This document shows positions 36,370 to 47,200 of a DNA stretch of 64,000 nucleotides, in pieces. How positions within the stretch are numbered: the first letter of the stretch is position 1; every line of letters starts with the position of its first letter. The position numbers and the translations under genes are program-made. The DNA is from Cunninghamia lanceolata (Eukaryota > Streptophyta > Pinopsida > Cupressales > Cupressaceae): NCBI GenBank assembly GCA_027924645.1, contig BSBN01000809.1, forward strand, positions 43,616,001 to 43,680,000, given 5' to 3'. The notes beneath the pieces are model-generated. The model had not been told where the DNA came from. It was given only the letters and a program-made list of their open reading frames with translations, and did not search any database.

Positions 36370-37155
36370 ATAAAATAAAATAATATACCATAACACAAGT
36401 GTACATAGGGAAACCCCTTTCAAGAGAAAAACACCACACTCCAAAGTAGGTCAATGTATTATTCAGTAAACAACACAGTTACAATACACTTGTAGAGCAA
36501 GCCTTCATAGGAGTATCACCAACCAGAGATCTAGATAAATTTTGACAAAATAACAATACCTATAAAACTTACTATGAAACCTCCATCTCAAGTGCTTAAT
36601 AAATAGGAGATACAATACATGAAACATCAAATGGTAATTAGAAAACCATGAGGTAAAACCACCTAGAATAGTGGCACCTAAATCCTTAGTTAGAAATCCA
36701 ATACCCAAATTTCAAGATGAGTCTACATGCTAAACATAACGTATTCCTTCCACTTGTCATAACCTCGTTATAATCCACTCACCAAATAAAGCATTCCATT
36801 TTAACTCCATTATTTCATCCAAAGATGCCTTATGACATGTTGGTCAACAAGTGTAACTCCCTTTTACAACTCTTTTATGTGTTGATAGTTTTACATTTTC
36901 AATGTAGGAGGCCCAACTTTCGAAGGCCATAACTTTTGATTCGAGAGGCTGATTGGGCCTATTTTTAAAAAATTGTAATGACTTAGGAGGTCCACATGAC
37001 AGGTACCTAGGAACTAGTGCTGAATAAACTGGAATTTTTATTTTTTCAAAAAATTAACTTTATAGCCTGGGAAATTGAGTTCTATTTTTCAACTTGAAAA
37101 TCACAATGTTTATAATCTTAACATTAGGTGCAAGGTTCAGACACATTTCCTAACA
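36370..37155 (-). repeat. Proximal part of the split family C LTR
   Basis: On the minus strand it starts TGTTAGGAAATGTGTCTGAA at 37155, parallel to TGTTGGGAAAAGGTGTCTCAA at 50438. It shares the block GGTGATACTCCTAT and the ACTTTGGAGTGTGG block near its 3' part. Element B interrupts it after 36370; the rest is 29476-29589. Restored length is roughly 0.9 kb. Confidence 0.8.
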
Positions 37156-37189
37156 TTCTGCCACTTGTTGAACACCTTGGAAGGGAAAA

Positions 37190-38140
37190 CTTGCTGACAT
37201 TGAAATCTAACTAATAGGGGCCGAGAGACCCATAGGCTCACTACACCAGCTAAACTTGTTTATCAAAGTATCAACCTTCTCTATAATCACCCTTCCATCC
37301 TCTACCATATAATGAAAAAATGGTATTGGACATCAATGTGGTTTTTCCTTGCATGAAAGGTTAGGTTCTTTTTCTAGACATATGGCACTTTGAATATCAT
37401 AATGAATTGTAATGGCCCCTATGTTTAGCCCAACATCTAAACAAAATATCTTAAGCCAGATGGCTTCCTTACAAGCATGAGTAACTACCATGTACTCTAC
37501 TTCTATAGTGGACAACGTGACCACGACCTATCACTTACTCATCCAATTGATTGCACTACCAAATATAGTGAAAATATATCCATTGGTGGATCTCATGTTG
37601 TTAATATCACCAGACCAAACAAAATCCACATATCCACAAATACACACTAAATATTGAATCTTTATAAGATAACCATGATAACAAATGGAATACTCAGAAG
37701 TATCCCACAAATAACTAAGGACTCCCACTACTTGGGCAATGTGTAGTCTTGTACAAACCATTACATACATCAAACTTCCAACAACATTAGCATAATGTAC
37801 TCTACTCATATCTTCCATCTCACTAGGAGACTTTGGACAATCCTCAACTGATATCTTTGTCCCCATTGTAATAGGAACTCATAATGGCCTACCAACACAG
37901 AGTTCACATACTTACTTTGGCCCAACCAATGATTTTTGTTCACTCTATCTCTTTTGATCTCAAAGAAAGTATGTCTTCCAAAGGTTTGTCTGTAGAAAAT
38001 AAAGATATAACAGATTGGTTGGATTTGGAATTCTAGATCACCTTGTGGGTTGGTAGTGGAACTAAAATTATTGTATGATGTTGAACTAAAAATTTTGTAT
38101 TCTGAAAAGTACTTTTTAGTTTCAAGTAGAAAACATGGTG
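37190..38140 (-). pseudogene. Family C Copia reverse transcriptase end and RNase H relic
   Basis: On the minus strand three pieces follow in order. First is a reverse-transcriptase tail with FFEIKRDRVNKNHWLGQSKYVN. Then GTKISVEDCPKSPSEMEDMS with YANVVGSLMYVMVCTRLHIA (the YASAVGSLMYAM..TRPDIA block of Copia) at 37866-37531. Then RNase H with TLSTIEVEYMVVTHACKEAIWLK (37524-37333). The reading frame changes between pieces. The catalytic part of reverse transcriptase and everything upstream are gone beyond about 38140. It ends some 30 bp before the split family C LTR. Confidence 0.85.
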
Positions 38141-38149
38141 ACATGCATA

Positions 38150-38780
38150 ACCTTCCTATGAATAATTATTTTTATATTTTACCTTTACCACCCTTGACAA
38201 TTGAAGAGAGATTTCCTAAAACACAAAATCATTGGCCATCATGGGATTAAAAAAATAAGTTTAATTGTATAAACATAATGGCAAAAATTATTCCATTGTG
38301 TGATAGACTTGGGGCTATGGTCAAGCATTCTAATGGAAAACCTACATTAAAGATCAAACTATGGTACTAAATTAGAATGTAAAAGTAGAGCTTAGTATGG
38401 GTTGGTCGAGATCATCTAGCTCCATTACAGCCTCATGAAGTGGTACTTTTACAAAAATAGAGAGAGAGAGGGACATAATAGATAAAGAGAGATAGAGTGG
38501 GAGGGAGAGATAAAGTTATGATATATAAAATGAAAGAGATAAAGAAAAGAGAGTGACTTTCAATTAGTTGTTTCATGCCAACAATCCAAAGATGACATGT
38601 GTCCATTGGGAACTACACTTAGGGAAACACATTATTTGCTTAAGGTCCTAGTAATTCACCCTTAAGACCTCTTTAGTGTACCCATTGCACACTAAAGTGT
38701 AGCTATCTCTAACTTGATAGCAACATCCTATCTCCAAGAAGTAGATGATCAATATTTTCAAGATTTCTATTGGAGTGAAC
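38150..38780. other. Unassigned DNA with a purine-rich microsatellite
   Basis: No coding or repeat signal apart from a GA/GAGG-rich tract at 38455-38520. Confidence 0.4.
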
Positions 38781-38781
38781 T

Positions 38782-39290
38782 ACTGTTATACTATCCATTC
38801 AGAAACATTCACAATGATATTGGTTCATTAGAGAAAGATATTATAGCCCATTAGAAAATAATTTCAAATAACTATCGTCCATGGAATTTGCATCATACAT
38901 CTCTAGATCCATTAACAAACACTAATGATGAAACTCCTTTAGACTAGGGACATGCAATTTGCAAGAAGATATTCTTGATGACTGGGAAGTCTTGTCAAGT
39001 CTGTACCGAGGCTTGCCATTTCAACTAGATGGGCTCGACATGCTTGGGAAACAAGAAGAGGACCGGTTAAGGGAACTACCACTTGCAAATAATTGACCGA
39101 AACAAAAAAACAACTTTACTTGCATACTTGCTTTTACCTACATATTTATTTGACTTCATTTATTTTCTAATGTAGGAAAAAAACACATATCACTACATTT
39201 TTTCAATGTTCAAATGATGGATGGACAACAACCATTCACCAGCAACAAAACTGTATGCTCTCTTCTCAAGATATTTCAATGTTCAATGTG
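38782..39290 (+). pseudogene. Second copy of Helitron-helicase-adjacent sequence
   Basis: 38782-39055 repeats 39833-40110 (landmarks ACAATGATATTGGTT, GATCCATT.ACA, GATGAAACTCCTT, GACATGCAAT, CAACTAGATGGGCT.GACATGCTTGG). 39050-39290 repeats parts of 41400-41690 (GCAAATA.TTGACC, CATATCACTACATT, ATGCTCTCTTCTCAAG). The sequence carries decayed frames with stops. It appears to be a partial duplication of the helicase relic just downstream. Confidence 0.5.
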
Positions 39291-39832
39291 CAATTATAAA
39301 GGAACCACTAATTACTTTTAGTTTCTGAGATATTAAAATGATGTTATTTTTGTGTTTTTTATATTATCCTTCAAGGTATTTAATTTCTCTTTGCCTTTCT
39401 CAATCTTGGGTGGTCAAATGACTTTAAAATGTTACAAGAAAATATTAATTCCAAGACCTTTTGCAATAACTAAATTTGCCCAATTCAACCACTCCTCCCA
39501 ACAAAGCCACAATTTTTTAAAAATGGTCCTCACCTAAAACATTCAACTAGAATTCCATGTTCCTTTTGCAAAACCAAAACAAGACCAAAAATAGGTAAAG
39601 AAAATTCATTAAAAATCCCAAGCCATTAACAAGAGTTTGAAGGTATGCACACACTATGCAAGAACTTTTGTATTTATAATGTATATGTTAATCTTTCATA
39701 AATCCAATATGATTTGTGTATACCACCAAATACAAAGAACACTTGACATTGGATATTGTTCAAGTCTCTCCTCAATTCACCACCATCCCAACAAAAGATA
39801 ATAAATTTTTTCAAGCATTATTTGTAGTGGAC

Positions 39833-41110
39833 AGTTACTATACTAGCCATTCAAAAACATACACAATGATATTGGTTAATTAGAGCAAGATAATATATCC
39901 CATTAGGAAAGAATTTCACACAGCTACCATCAATGGTACATGAACCATACATCTGTAGATCCATTGACAGACATTGATGATGAAACTCCTTCTAACAGGG
40001 GACATGCAATGCAAGAAGATAGTCCTGATGAATGACAAGTATTGTTAGGACTATAACCAGGCCTACTGTTACAACTAGATGGGCTTGACATGCTTGGCTA
40101 ACATGGGATTGACGAAAACCATAATAGGGCAGAACCAAGCTTTAATCCACTACTAGAAGTGTTTTCTATTGATTTTTTGACTCCAACCATCATATATTTC
40201 ATGTCTCACATGTTACAAATTAACATACTCGAAACATGCTATCTATTAAGCAACAAAAAGCCTATGACATAATTGTGTCACAATCTTCTGCCATGGAATT
40301 ACAACCACCTTTGAAAATTATTGTACAAGGAACTGTAGGTACTAAAGAGTCAGACTTGATAACAAACATCAAATCCACCCTCATGAGAACAACTCCACAT
40401 GGTTAGTCACCATTACTATTGCTCGTACCAATTGGAGTTGTGGCTTTCAACATATAGGCATCAACCATTCATTTTGCTATCCAAATATTGATAAAAGAAA
40501 TAAGCTCCCTATAAGGGAAAACATTAACAACATTCCAAGAAAGCATACATATTTCATTAAGTACATTCTAATAGCTGAAATGAGCTTCATCGGTCCAAAA
40601 TTGTTCGAAAACATTGACATTAGGTCATGTGAAGCATTCCCTACCATAATCAAATCCTTTTTGGAGCCTACTCAATCATCCTCTTCAGTGACTTTTTCCA
40701 ACTCCCACTAATCAATGACATTTCCATATATGTTGCACCATCATATGGGGGAACACTCTAGTTCAAAGCTTCTCCATATTGGTTGTACATTGAGTAAGAT
40801 ACTCTGTCAAATCGATCAAGACCCATAACAAGTTGCTTTCCATGCTCTTCTCTCAAATATAGAAAATGTAGAGCCAACAATTACAGATTGGAAGGTTCTA
40901 ATGTGACCCATGAAAGTTCTTCACTTACCTCTACTAAGCAATCATCTTTTCTATCCTCTATACATTTATTTGCAACAAATTAGTTGGTATCACTAGATAA
41001 TAAATGCTCGCTCCAATCTTTGGCAGTGCCAATTGCTAGGTCCAATGTTGAGAAACTTAAGGGGGCATCATGCCCAACTCCAGAGGATGAACAACTTCAA
41101 GCTAAGATCC
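39833..41110 (+). pseudogene. Helitron/Pif1-type DNA helicase relic
   Basis: In frame pieces the plant Helitron Pif1-like helicase can be followed from about 40310. PLKIIVQGTVGTKESDLI is a damaged Walker A, lacking one glycine of GTAGTGKS. SPLLLLVPIGVVAFNI is the block after it. ILIAEMSFIG is the Walker B with alanine for the catalytic aspartate. YVAPSYGG is seen near 40730, and VEKLKGASCPTPEDEQLQAK near 41050-41105 in the C-terminal region. The upstream part (39833-40200) has a decayed acidic linker, including DDETPSNRGHAMQEDSPDE. Several stops and shifts make it a pseudogene. No replication-initiator domain and no Helitron ends (TC...CTRR) were identified. A nuclear Pif1 family origin is less likely. 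Confidence 0.68.
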
Positions 41111-41860
41111 ATTATATAATTATATATCTATTTTATATATAAAATTTATAATATGCATTTTTATATATTTTATATAATTTACATAAATTAAATATATTTT
41201 AATATAATATAATATAATTGTATAACACAAATTACAAGGTCTAACACTTGAAAGGGAAACAATTGACATCGACAACATTGATTGTTAGAGGTTGAAATTC
41301 ACAACTATATCAAGAGTGTGCAACCTTGCAAGTCTTTGCATATGTCCCAGCTCCACATTCCAAAGATATGCATACATGCAACAAAGCTCATATGTTGCTC
41401 TCAAGAAACAAGAAGATTGATTATGGGCACTATCACATGCAAATAGTTGACCAAAACAAGAAAAAGGAAAAAAAAGGTTTGTCATCTCCATACCTACTTT
41501 TACCCACTACTATTCAAAACTAAATTTACTCTGAATCATGTGACATATTTAATCTACTCCATTTCTTTTCCATTGCAGGACAACAAAACATATCACTACA
41601 TTCTTTCAATCTTCAAATGTTAGATGGATAACAAGCATTCAACCTTTACAGAAGTATATGCTCTCTTCTCAAGTATAATAAATGCCTCTATACCACTAAT
41701 TACTTCTTTTCTACATGCTATCTCGGTATACCCATTGCATGCTAAGATACGATTGCTAGTTTATATAACATTCATAAGCTCTCTTGTATTCATGTTAGGA
41801 TCCAAATTGATTTACATGTGGAATAATTATTCACAATATGTGTAGAATAATTATTGACAA
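41111..41860. other. AT-rich tract and repeat fragments
   Basis: 41111-41225 is almost pure A/T. 41395-41690 shares blocks with 39050-39290 and may be another decayed piece of the same unit. A TTTCCATTGCAG word precedes the shared ACATATCACTAC block, which could be an old splice acceptor. No intact gene. Confidence 0.4.
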
Positions 41861-42094
41861 TATAAGAAATGTTGCAAGTCTAAATCCTATATTCCCAAAT
41901 AGTATATCAACAATAAGACCTAGCTCAACTAGTAGCTCTCTCCCCTAATCTTCATTCAAAACCATTCATTGTTGGTCAAAGATGGAAATAATTGGAATGA
42001 TAAATAATCTAACAGAAATTATTTAACGACAACTTACACAGTTAATAAGTTTGCATGTGCTTCTAGATTCCACTGTGTATGTTTTTGAATCAAC

Positions 42095-42126
42095 GTTTCG
42101 GATCATACTCAATGATCCATCATCAG
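42095..42126 (-). ncRNA. Hammerhead-ribozyme core, Penelope-like type
   Basis: The minus strand reads CTGATGA, then a perfect 6-bp stem II (GGATCA with TGATCC, 7-base loop TTGAGTA), then GAAAC and GTTG. Those are the two conserved boxes of the hammerhead catalytic core in the right order and spacing. Hammerheads of this shape occur in the terminal repeats of Penelope-like retroelements, which are known in conifers. I could not find convincing stems I and III or a paired cleavage site, and no Penelope reverse transcriptase or GIY-YIG frame is nearby. So it is probably a decayed element end. Confidence 0.55.
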
Positions 42127-42129
42127 GAA

Positions 42130-43940
42130 GAGGAGTATTGAAAAATAGATAACAGACTTGAGCCTTATAAAGAAAAAAGAGGGAAAGAGGGGAACGGAAA
42201 ACAAAGGGCAGTGGCTGAGGGGAGTGAATAAAGGTAAAATAAGACAAGCAACAGGGGAAGAAGCACCACATGGAACAACACAAGTTAAAAATAGTATAAA
42301 AACACCTATACTAATATAACATAAAAATCAAGTCCTATGTAAGAAGGGGAAGACAATAATCAAGTCAACAAATTAAAAGGGGACAACGAGAGAAGACTTA
42401 TGCATGAATGTATACATGAACCAACTATACGAGAATAAGAAATCATATCTAATCACGACAAGCCAAGATAAAATGACGAAGCTAAAACTAAAGAAATATA
42501 ATACAAAAACAAAAAGAAGATATTATGTACATGTGCAAAGAAGCTTCACTTGATATCTGTATTTATAATGAACATATTTAGTGGTGTTGAAGAACATTGT
42601 TGGAACTTTTTTTGCGAATAGGTAATCCTTGAGACTTCCTTGCTTATAGTCAAGTCTCATTGATTGATTCAATGATTATGATAAGATTGGAAGAGAACAA
42701 GCACTAAATGACAACGACAATGATATGATTGTGATGACACTAGATGATTGAAGCTTGAAACTTGATGTAACAAAATTAAATGTAATGGATGTAAGAGCAA
42801 CATAGTGTGAGAACTAGGGTTTCATTATTTGTTGATGTAAAGGTTGGTGTGGTTGATGCAAGTGATTGAGTAATGACTACAAGTTGATCCCTTGTAACAT
42901 CCAGATGTGATGAGCTTGTCCTCAAGAATCACTAGGAAGTTTTGTTGTGTGTCTGGAGGATTCATAAGAAATGTGGGAGGGTTTGTAGCATATACTTTTG
43001 TACTATTTTCTTTTGGAGTATTTGCAAAGTTTTCTTGTGCAATTTTTTTAAAGGATTTGCAAGGTTTTCATCTTTATGTTCTTCCATATTTTTTTTTGAA
43101 TTGAGGATTTTGAGATGTTGGGTTGCACTCATGTTACATATTGGTGTATCATTAACACATAATATGATTGTGTTATAATATGAAAATTTTATGGCTTGAC
43201 TATTTGATCCATAATGCAATTACATTTGATCCAAAATCATGATTTTAACCATTTTTGGCCCCCCATCTCCATGCACTTATCTGCATAAAAAGACCCAAAA
43301 ATAAATTGAACACAACTTACAATTGTTTGTCTATCACTTTTCCCTTGAGATGAAGATTCTTCGCTTAGCTGAGCAATAGTGAGCCTTCCTCTACCACACT
43401 AAGGCCACGCAAGTAGCTTGCATGCTAGACCCGAAACCTACCCTACCATTAGTAGCCCACTTGATAGCTATAATTAATGCAAAATTCAACTTGCAATCTC
43501 ATGTCATTAAAAAAACATCAAAGTTGAGGTGATAATAAATCACATATGTGCCAATGTGAAGGAGAAAATTTGCAGCATATAATGAGTACAATAAGGAAGA
43601 AGTCTATACCATCCTAAAAAATAAACACCTACTAGAGATCACATAGATATTTTTAATATATTTAATTTTTCTTTCATACATACATACATATAGAACGTTT
43701 ATGTATACATGTGTGTAATAATTAAATATATTTATTTTATTAGCCTGATCCACTTTCACAACATCCTTAAAATTTTGAAGACAAGTTAAATCCTTCTGAA
43801 TTTTTTTTTCTAAATTAAATCCCTATTAAAAAATTTCCTTTTCAAATAGGAGCTTATCATGAATCTACCGTAAAATTTGATGTAAAATTAGTAACATAAA
43901 AATTCAAAACATTTTAATTTGGAATGAGCGTACAAGGACG
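42130..43940. other. Unassigned DNA upstream of the receptor gene
   Basis: No gene-like frame. Short TACA microsatellite near 43675-43690. The first 150 bp may belong to the same Penelope-like remnant as the ribozyme core. Confidence 0.4.
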
Positions 43941-43946
43941 GAGGAG

Positions 43947-44017
43947 TTTGGTGTGCGTCACCATCACAATGACTTTTAACTTGGAATTTAGTGCGCGTCA
44001 CCATCACAACGACTTTT
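43947..44017 (+). repeat. Direct repeat in the receptor-gene promoter
   Basis: A ~31-bp unit containing GCGTCACCATCACAA.GACTTTT occurs at 43947-43977 and 43987-44017, a 40-bp period. It lies 100-170 bp upstream of a possible TATA box and so could hold duplicated transcription-factor sites. The CGTCA word resembles a bZIP half-site, which is only a suggestion. Confidence 0.6.
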
Positions 44018-44115
44018 CCAGTCATTGAAAATGGCAGACGTTATTGTGTGGGTGCGAGGCTCCTACTTTCCATACACGCCACTCCCATGTTCCCTTTCCA
44101 CTCTTCATACAACAA

Positions 44116-44122
44116 TATTTAA
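44116..44122 (+). promoter_or_regulatory. Possible TATA box of the receptor gene
   Basis: TATTTAA lies about 97 bp before the ATG at 44219, in a suitable place for a plant core promoter. It is a weak match to TATAAA. Confidence 0.4.
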
Positions 44123-44218
44123 GCATGGAAAGGGATTTATTTAGCATTCATTTCCCCTAATTTCTGATCATCTCGTCTCTTTTTAAGTAAAGATAATAAG
44201 AATTTTAGTGTGGGAGAG

Positions 44219-47200
44219 ATGGAAGCTACGCTTTCATATGGCCGAGTTGCATTTGCAATCCTAACAATATCATGCTGCTTCTTCTGCTTCACCTCTTCTC
44301 CTGCAATTGCAATTGCATGCCCTCTCACTGAAAGGAATCTGCTCCTGGATGTCAAGGCAGCGGTTGTAGAAACAGAGTGGGGTAAAAAGTTAAGATCCTG
44401 GCACGGATTCAATTGCTGCACGTGGCATGGAGTTGGTTGTAACTTTCGCACAGGCCATGTTTCTCGACTGGATTTGAGTGGATACAGTTTGGAAGGCCAC
44501 ATCAGTTCATCTTTGTTTCAACTGGTACAGTTGGAGCACCTCAATCTCAGTGTCAACAACTTCCGCGGTAATTTCACTCCTCCGCATGATGGAAAGTTGA
44601 AGAGACTCACCTTTCTTGACTTGTCATTTGCTGGTTATGCAAGTGAACTTGGGGTAAGTGAGTTTTTTGTGAATTTGGAAAGCTTATCAAATATGGTGAG
44701 CTTGGAATACTTGTCTCTTGATGGAGCGAACATCACTGTAACCAAACAGTGGGGTGAAGCTGTTGGCAGTCTATCCAACCTTCAACAACTCAGCATGTCT
44801 TCCTGTGGGCTTGAAGGACCAATTCCCAATTCCCTTCTCAACCTCACCTCTCTCCTCCATCTCCACCTTTCTGACAATTCTTTGTCAGCGCAAATACCAG
44901 CATGGTTTGAAAATGTGACTGCCCACTTGCTCTCACTTGATCTCTCTTGGAATGAGAATCTTGGAGGAGATGTTTCTCTCATTGGACAACAGAAGTCTTT
45001 GTTGCTAACCAGCATTGATCTTTCAGGGACAGCTGTGAATGGACAAATTCCATGTGCTATAGGGAATATGTCATCCTTGGAGAGACTTGACTTGTCAAGC
45101 ACCAACATTGAAGGTGAGATTCCAGCTGCTATAGGGAATATGTCATCCCTGGAGAGCCTTGATCTGTCAGGTACCAATGTTGAAGGTGAGATTCCAGCTG
45201 CTATAGGAAATATGCCATCCCTGGAGAGTCTTGATCTGTCAGGTACCAACGTTGAAGGTGAGATTCCATCTGCTATAGGGAATATGCCATCCCTGAAGAG
45301 TCTTGTTCTGTCAGATACCAACATTGAAGGTGAGATTCCATTTGCTATATGCAATATGTCGTCCTTGGAGTATCTTAATCTGGACTACACCAGAATTGAA
45401 GGTGAGATTCCATCTGCTATAGCGAATATGTTGTCCTTGGAGCAACTTCATCTATCGATTACCAGAATTGAAGGTGAGATTCCAACTGCCATAGGGAATA
45501 TGTTGTCCTTGCAATATCTTGATCTGTCAAATAATATCATCGAAGGCGAGATTCCATCTGCTATAGGGAAGATGTTGTCCTTGCAATATCTTGATCTGTC
45601 ATCTAATAATATCGAGGGTGAGATTCCTCTCTCCATCGTCAATCTCTCTAAACTTGTTAATTTAGAATTGTCCAACAACAAGTTGACAGGGGTAATCCCA
45701 CCTTTGTTGGGATCACTTTCTTCGCTTCTTAATCTTTACCTTTCTGCCAACCAATTCAATGGTACAATTCCCTCTACAGTTTCAGATCTTTTTAACTTAC
45801 GAAGCCTTTGGCTTGACTCCAACAGTTTGAGCGGCTGCATTTCCCTTTCTCTATTCGATAATCTCACTAGACTTGACGAGCTGTATCTTTCTTACAATCA
45901 CTTAACTGTGAGCATTGATTCTACATGGATTCCACAGTTTGAGCTTTCCGTTTTGGGACTAGGTTCTTGTAATTTAGATAGAATTCCATCGTTTCTTGTG
46001 ACCCAATATAACTTGGCATATCTGGACCTATCCGCTAACAGTATCACAACAAATATTCCATCCTGGATATGGAACTTACCCAGTCTTTATAATTTGAACC
46101 TTAGTTGTAACCAATTAACAGGTTCGTTGCCGTCTAGACTATCATCCGGGGCTGTTGAGTATCTGGATTTGCACAATAACAGCTTAGAAGGTGCTCTTTC
46201 TCTTCCTCCTGTTGGTACTGAGGTGCTGGACCTGTCGATGAATCAGTTTAATGGTTCTATTCCCACTGATATTGGTGCACATCTACAAAATACACAGTTC
46301 TTATCATTGTCGAAGAATAATCTCAGTGGAGCCATTCCAGATTCTATCTGCAATTCAACTTTGGAGGTTCTTGACCTTTCAAAAAATACGCTAAGCAGTG
46401 TGATTCCTCCTCATTTAACCAGGAATTGTTCTTTTCTCAATGTTCTAGATTTGGCGGAAAATCATCTGGAAGGTAAAATGCCAGCAGAATGGGGAAACCT
46501 GAAAGATATTCATACATTGAAGCTCAATGGCAATCATTTGAGAGGAGTTATTCCCTCATCCATTGCAAAATGCCGATCTCTGCAAGTATTGGATTTGGGA
46601 AATAATAATTTGGAAGGCACCATCCCCCACTGGATTGGAAAGCTATCACAACTGCACGTGTTGGTGTTGAGGTCCAACCAATTTCAAGGCAGTGTTCCAC
46701 CCGAGGTAATTGGCCTTCCAAATCTTCAAATTCTGGACCTTTCACACAACCACCTTTCAGGACCTATTCCAAGCAACCTTTCAAACTTGCTTGCAATGGT
46801 CAATGCATCACAGAGTGATCCAAACCATCTAGAAGAAGACATTTCATATGGTACGTATACAAATCAGATTACAATTTCCTGGAAAGGTTGGGATGTTGAG
46901 TTTGTGAAAGTTCTTTTCATTCTTAAATGTATTGATCTTTCAAACAACAATTTATCTGGGAGCATTCCTCTCACAATGGGATCCCTTCAAGGCTTGATCG
47001 TCCTTAACCTTTCAAAGAATCATCTCAGTGGCCAAATCCCGAAAACATTGGGACGCATGGAGCAGTTAGAGTCTCTGGACCTCTCGGTAAACAGTTTGAA
47101 TGGCAGCATTCCGTTAGAGCTTCAACTCCTGAGTTATTTGGAGTTCTTGAATCTATCTTACAACACGCTTCATGGAAAAGTACCCCACGGAGGGCAGTTT

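Noticed and set aside
38455..38520. Regulatory GAGA element
   Set aside because: Simple purine-rich microsatellite with no gene next to it.
44210..44218. Receptor-gene start at GTG 44210
   Set aside because: Plants initiate at ATG; the first ATG of the frame at 44219 is followed directly by a good signal peptide.
44782..45354. Open frame of 190 codons on the minus strand inside the LRR gene
   Set aside because: It mirrors the repeated 72-bp LRR units on the plus strand and has no independent motif.
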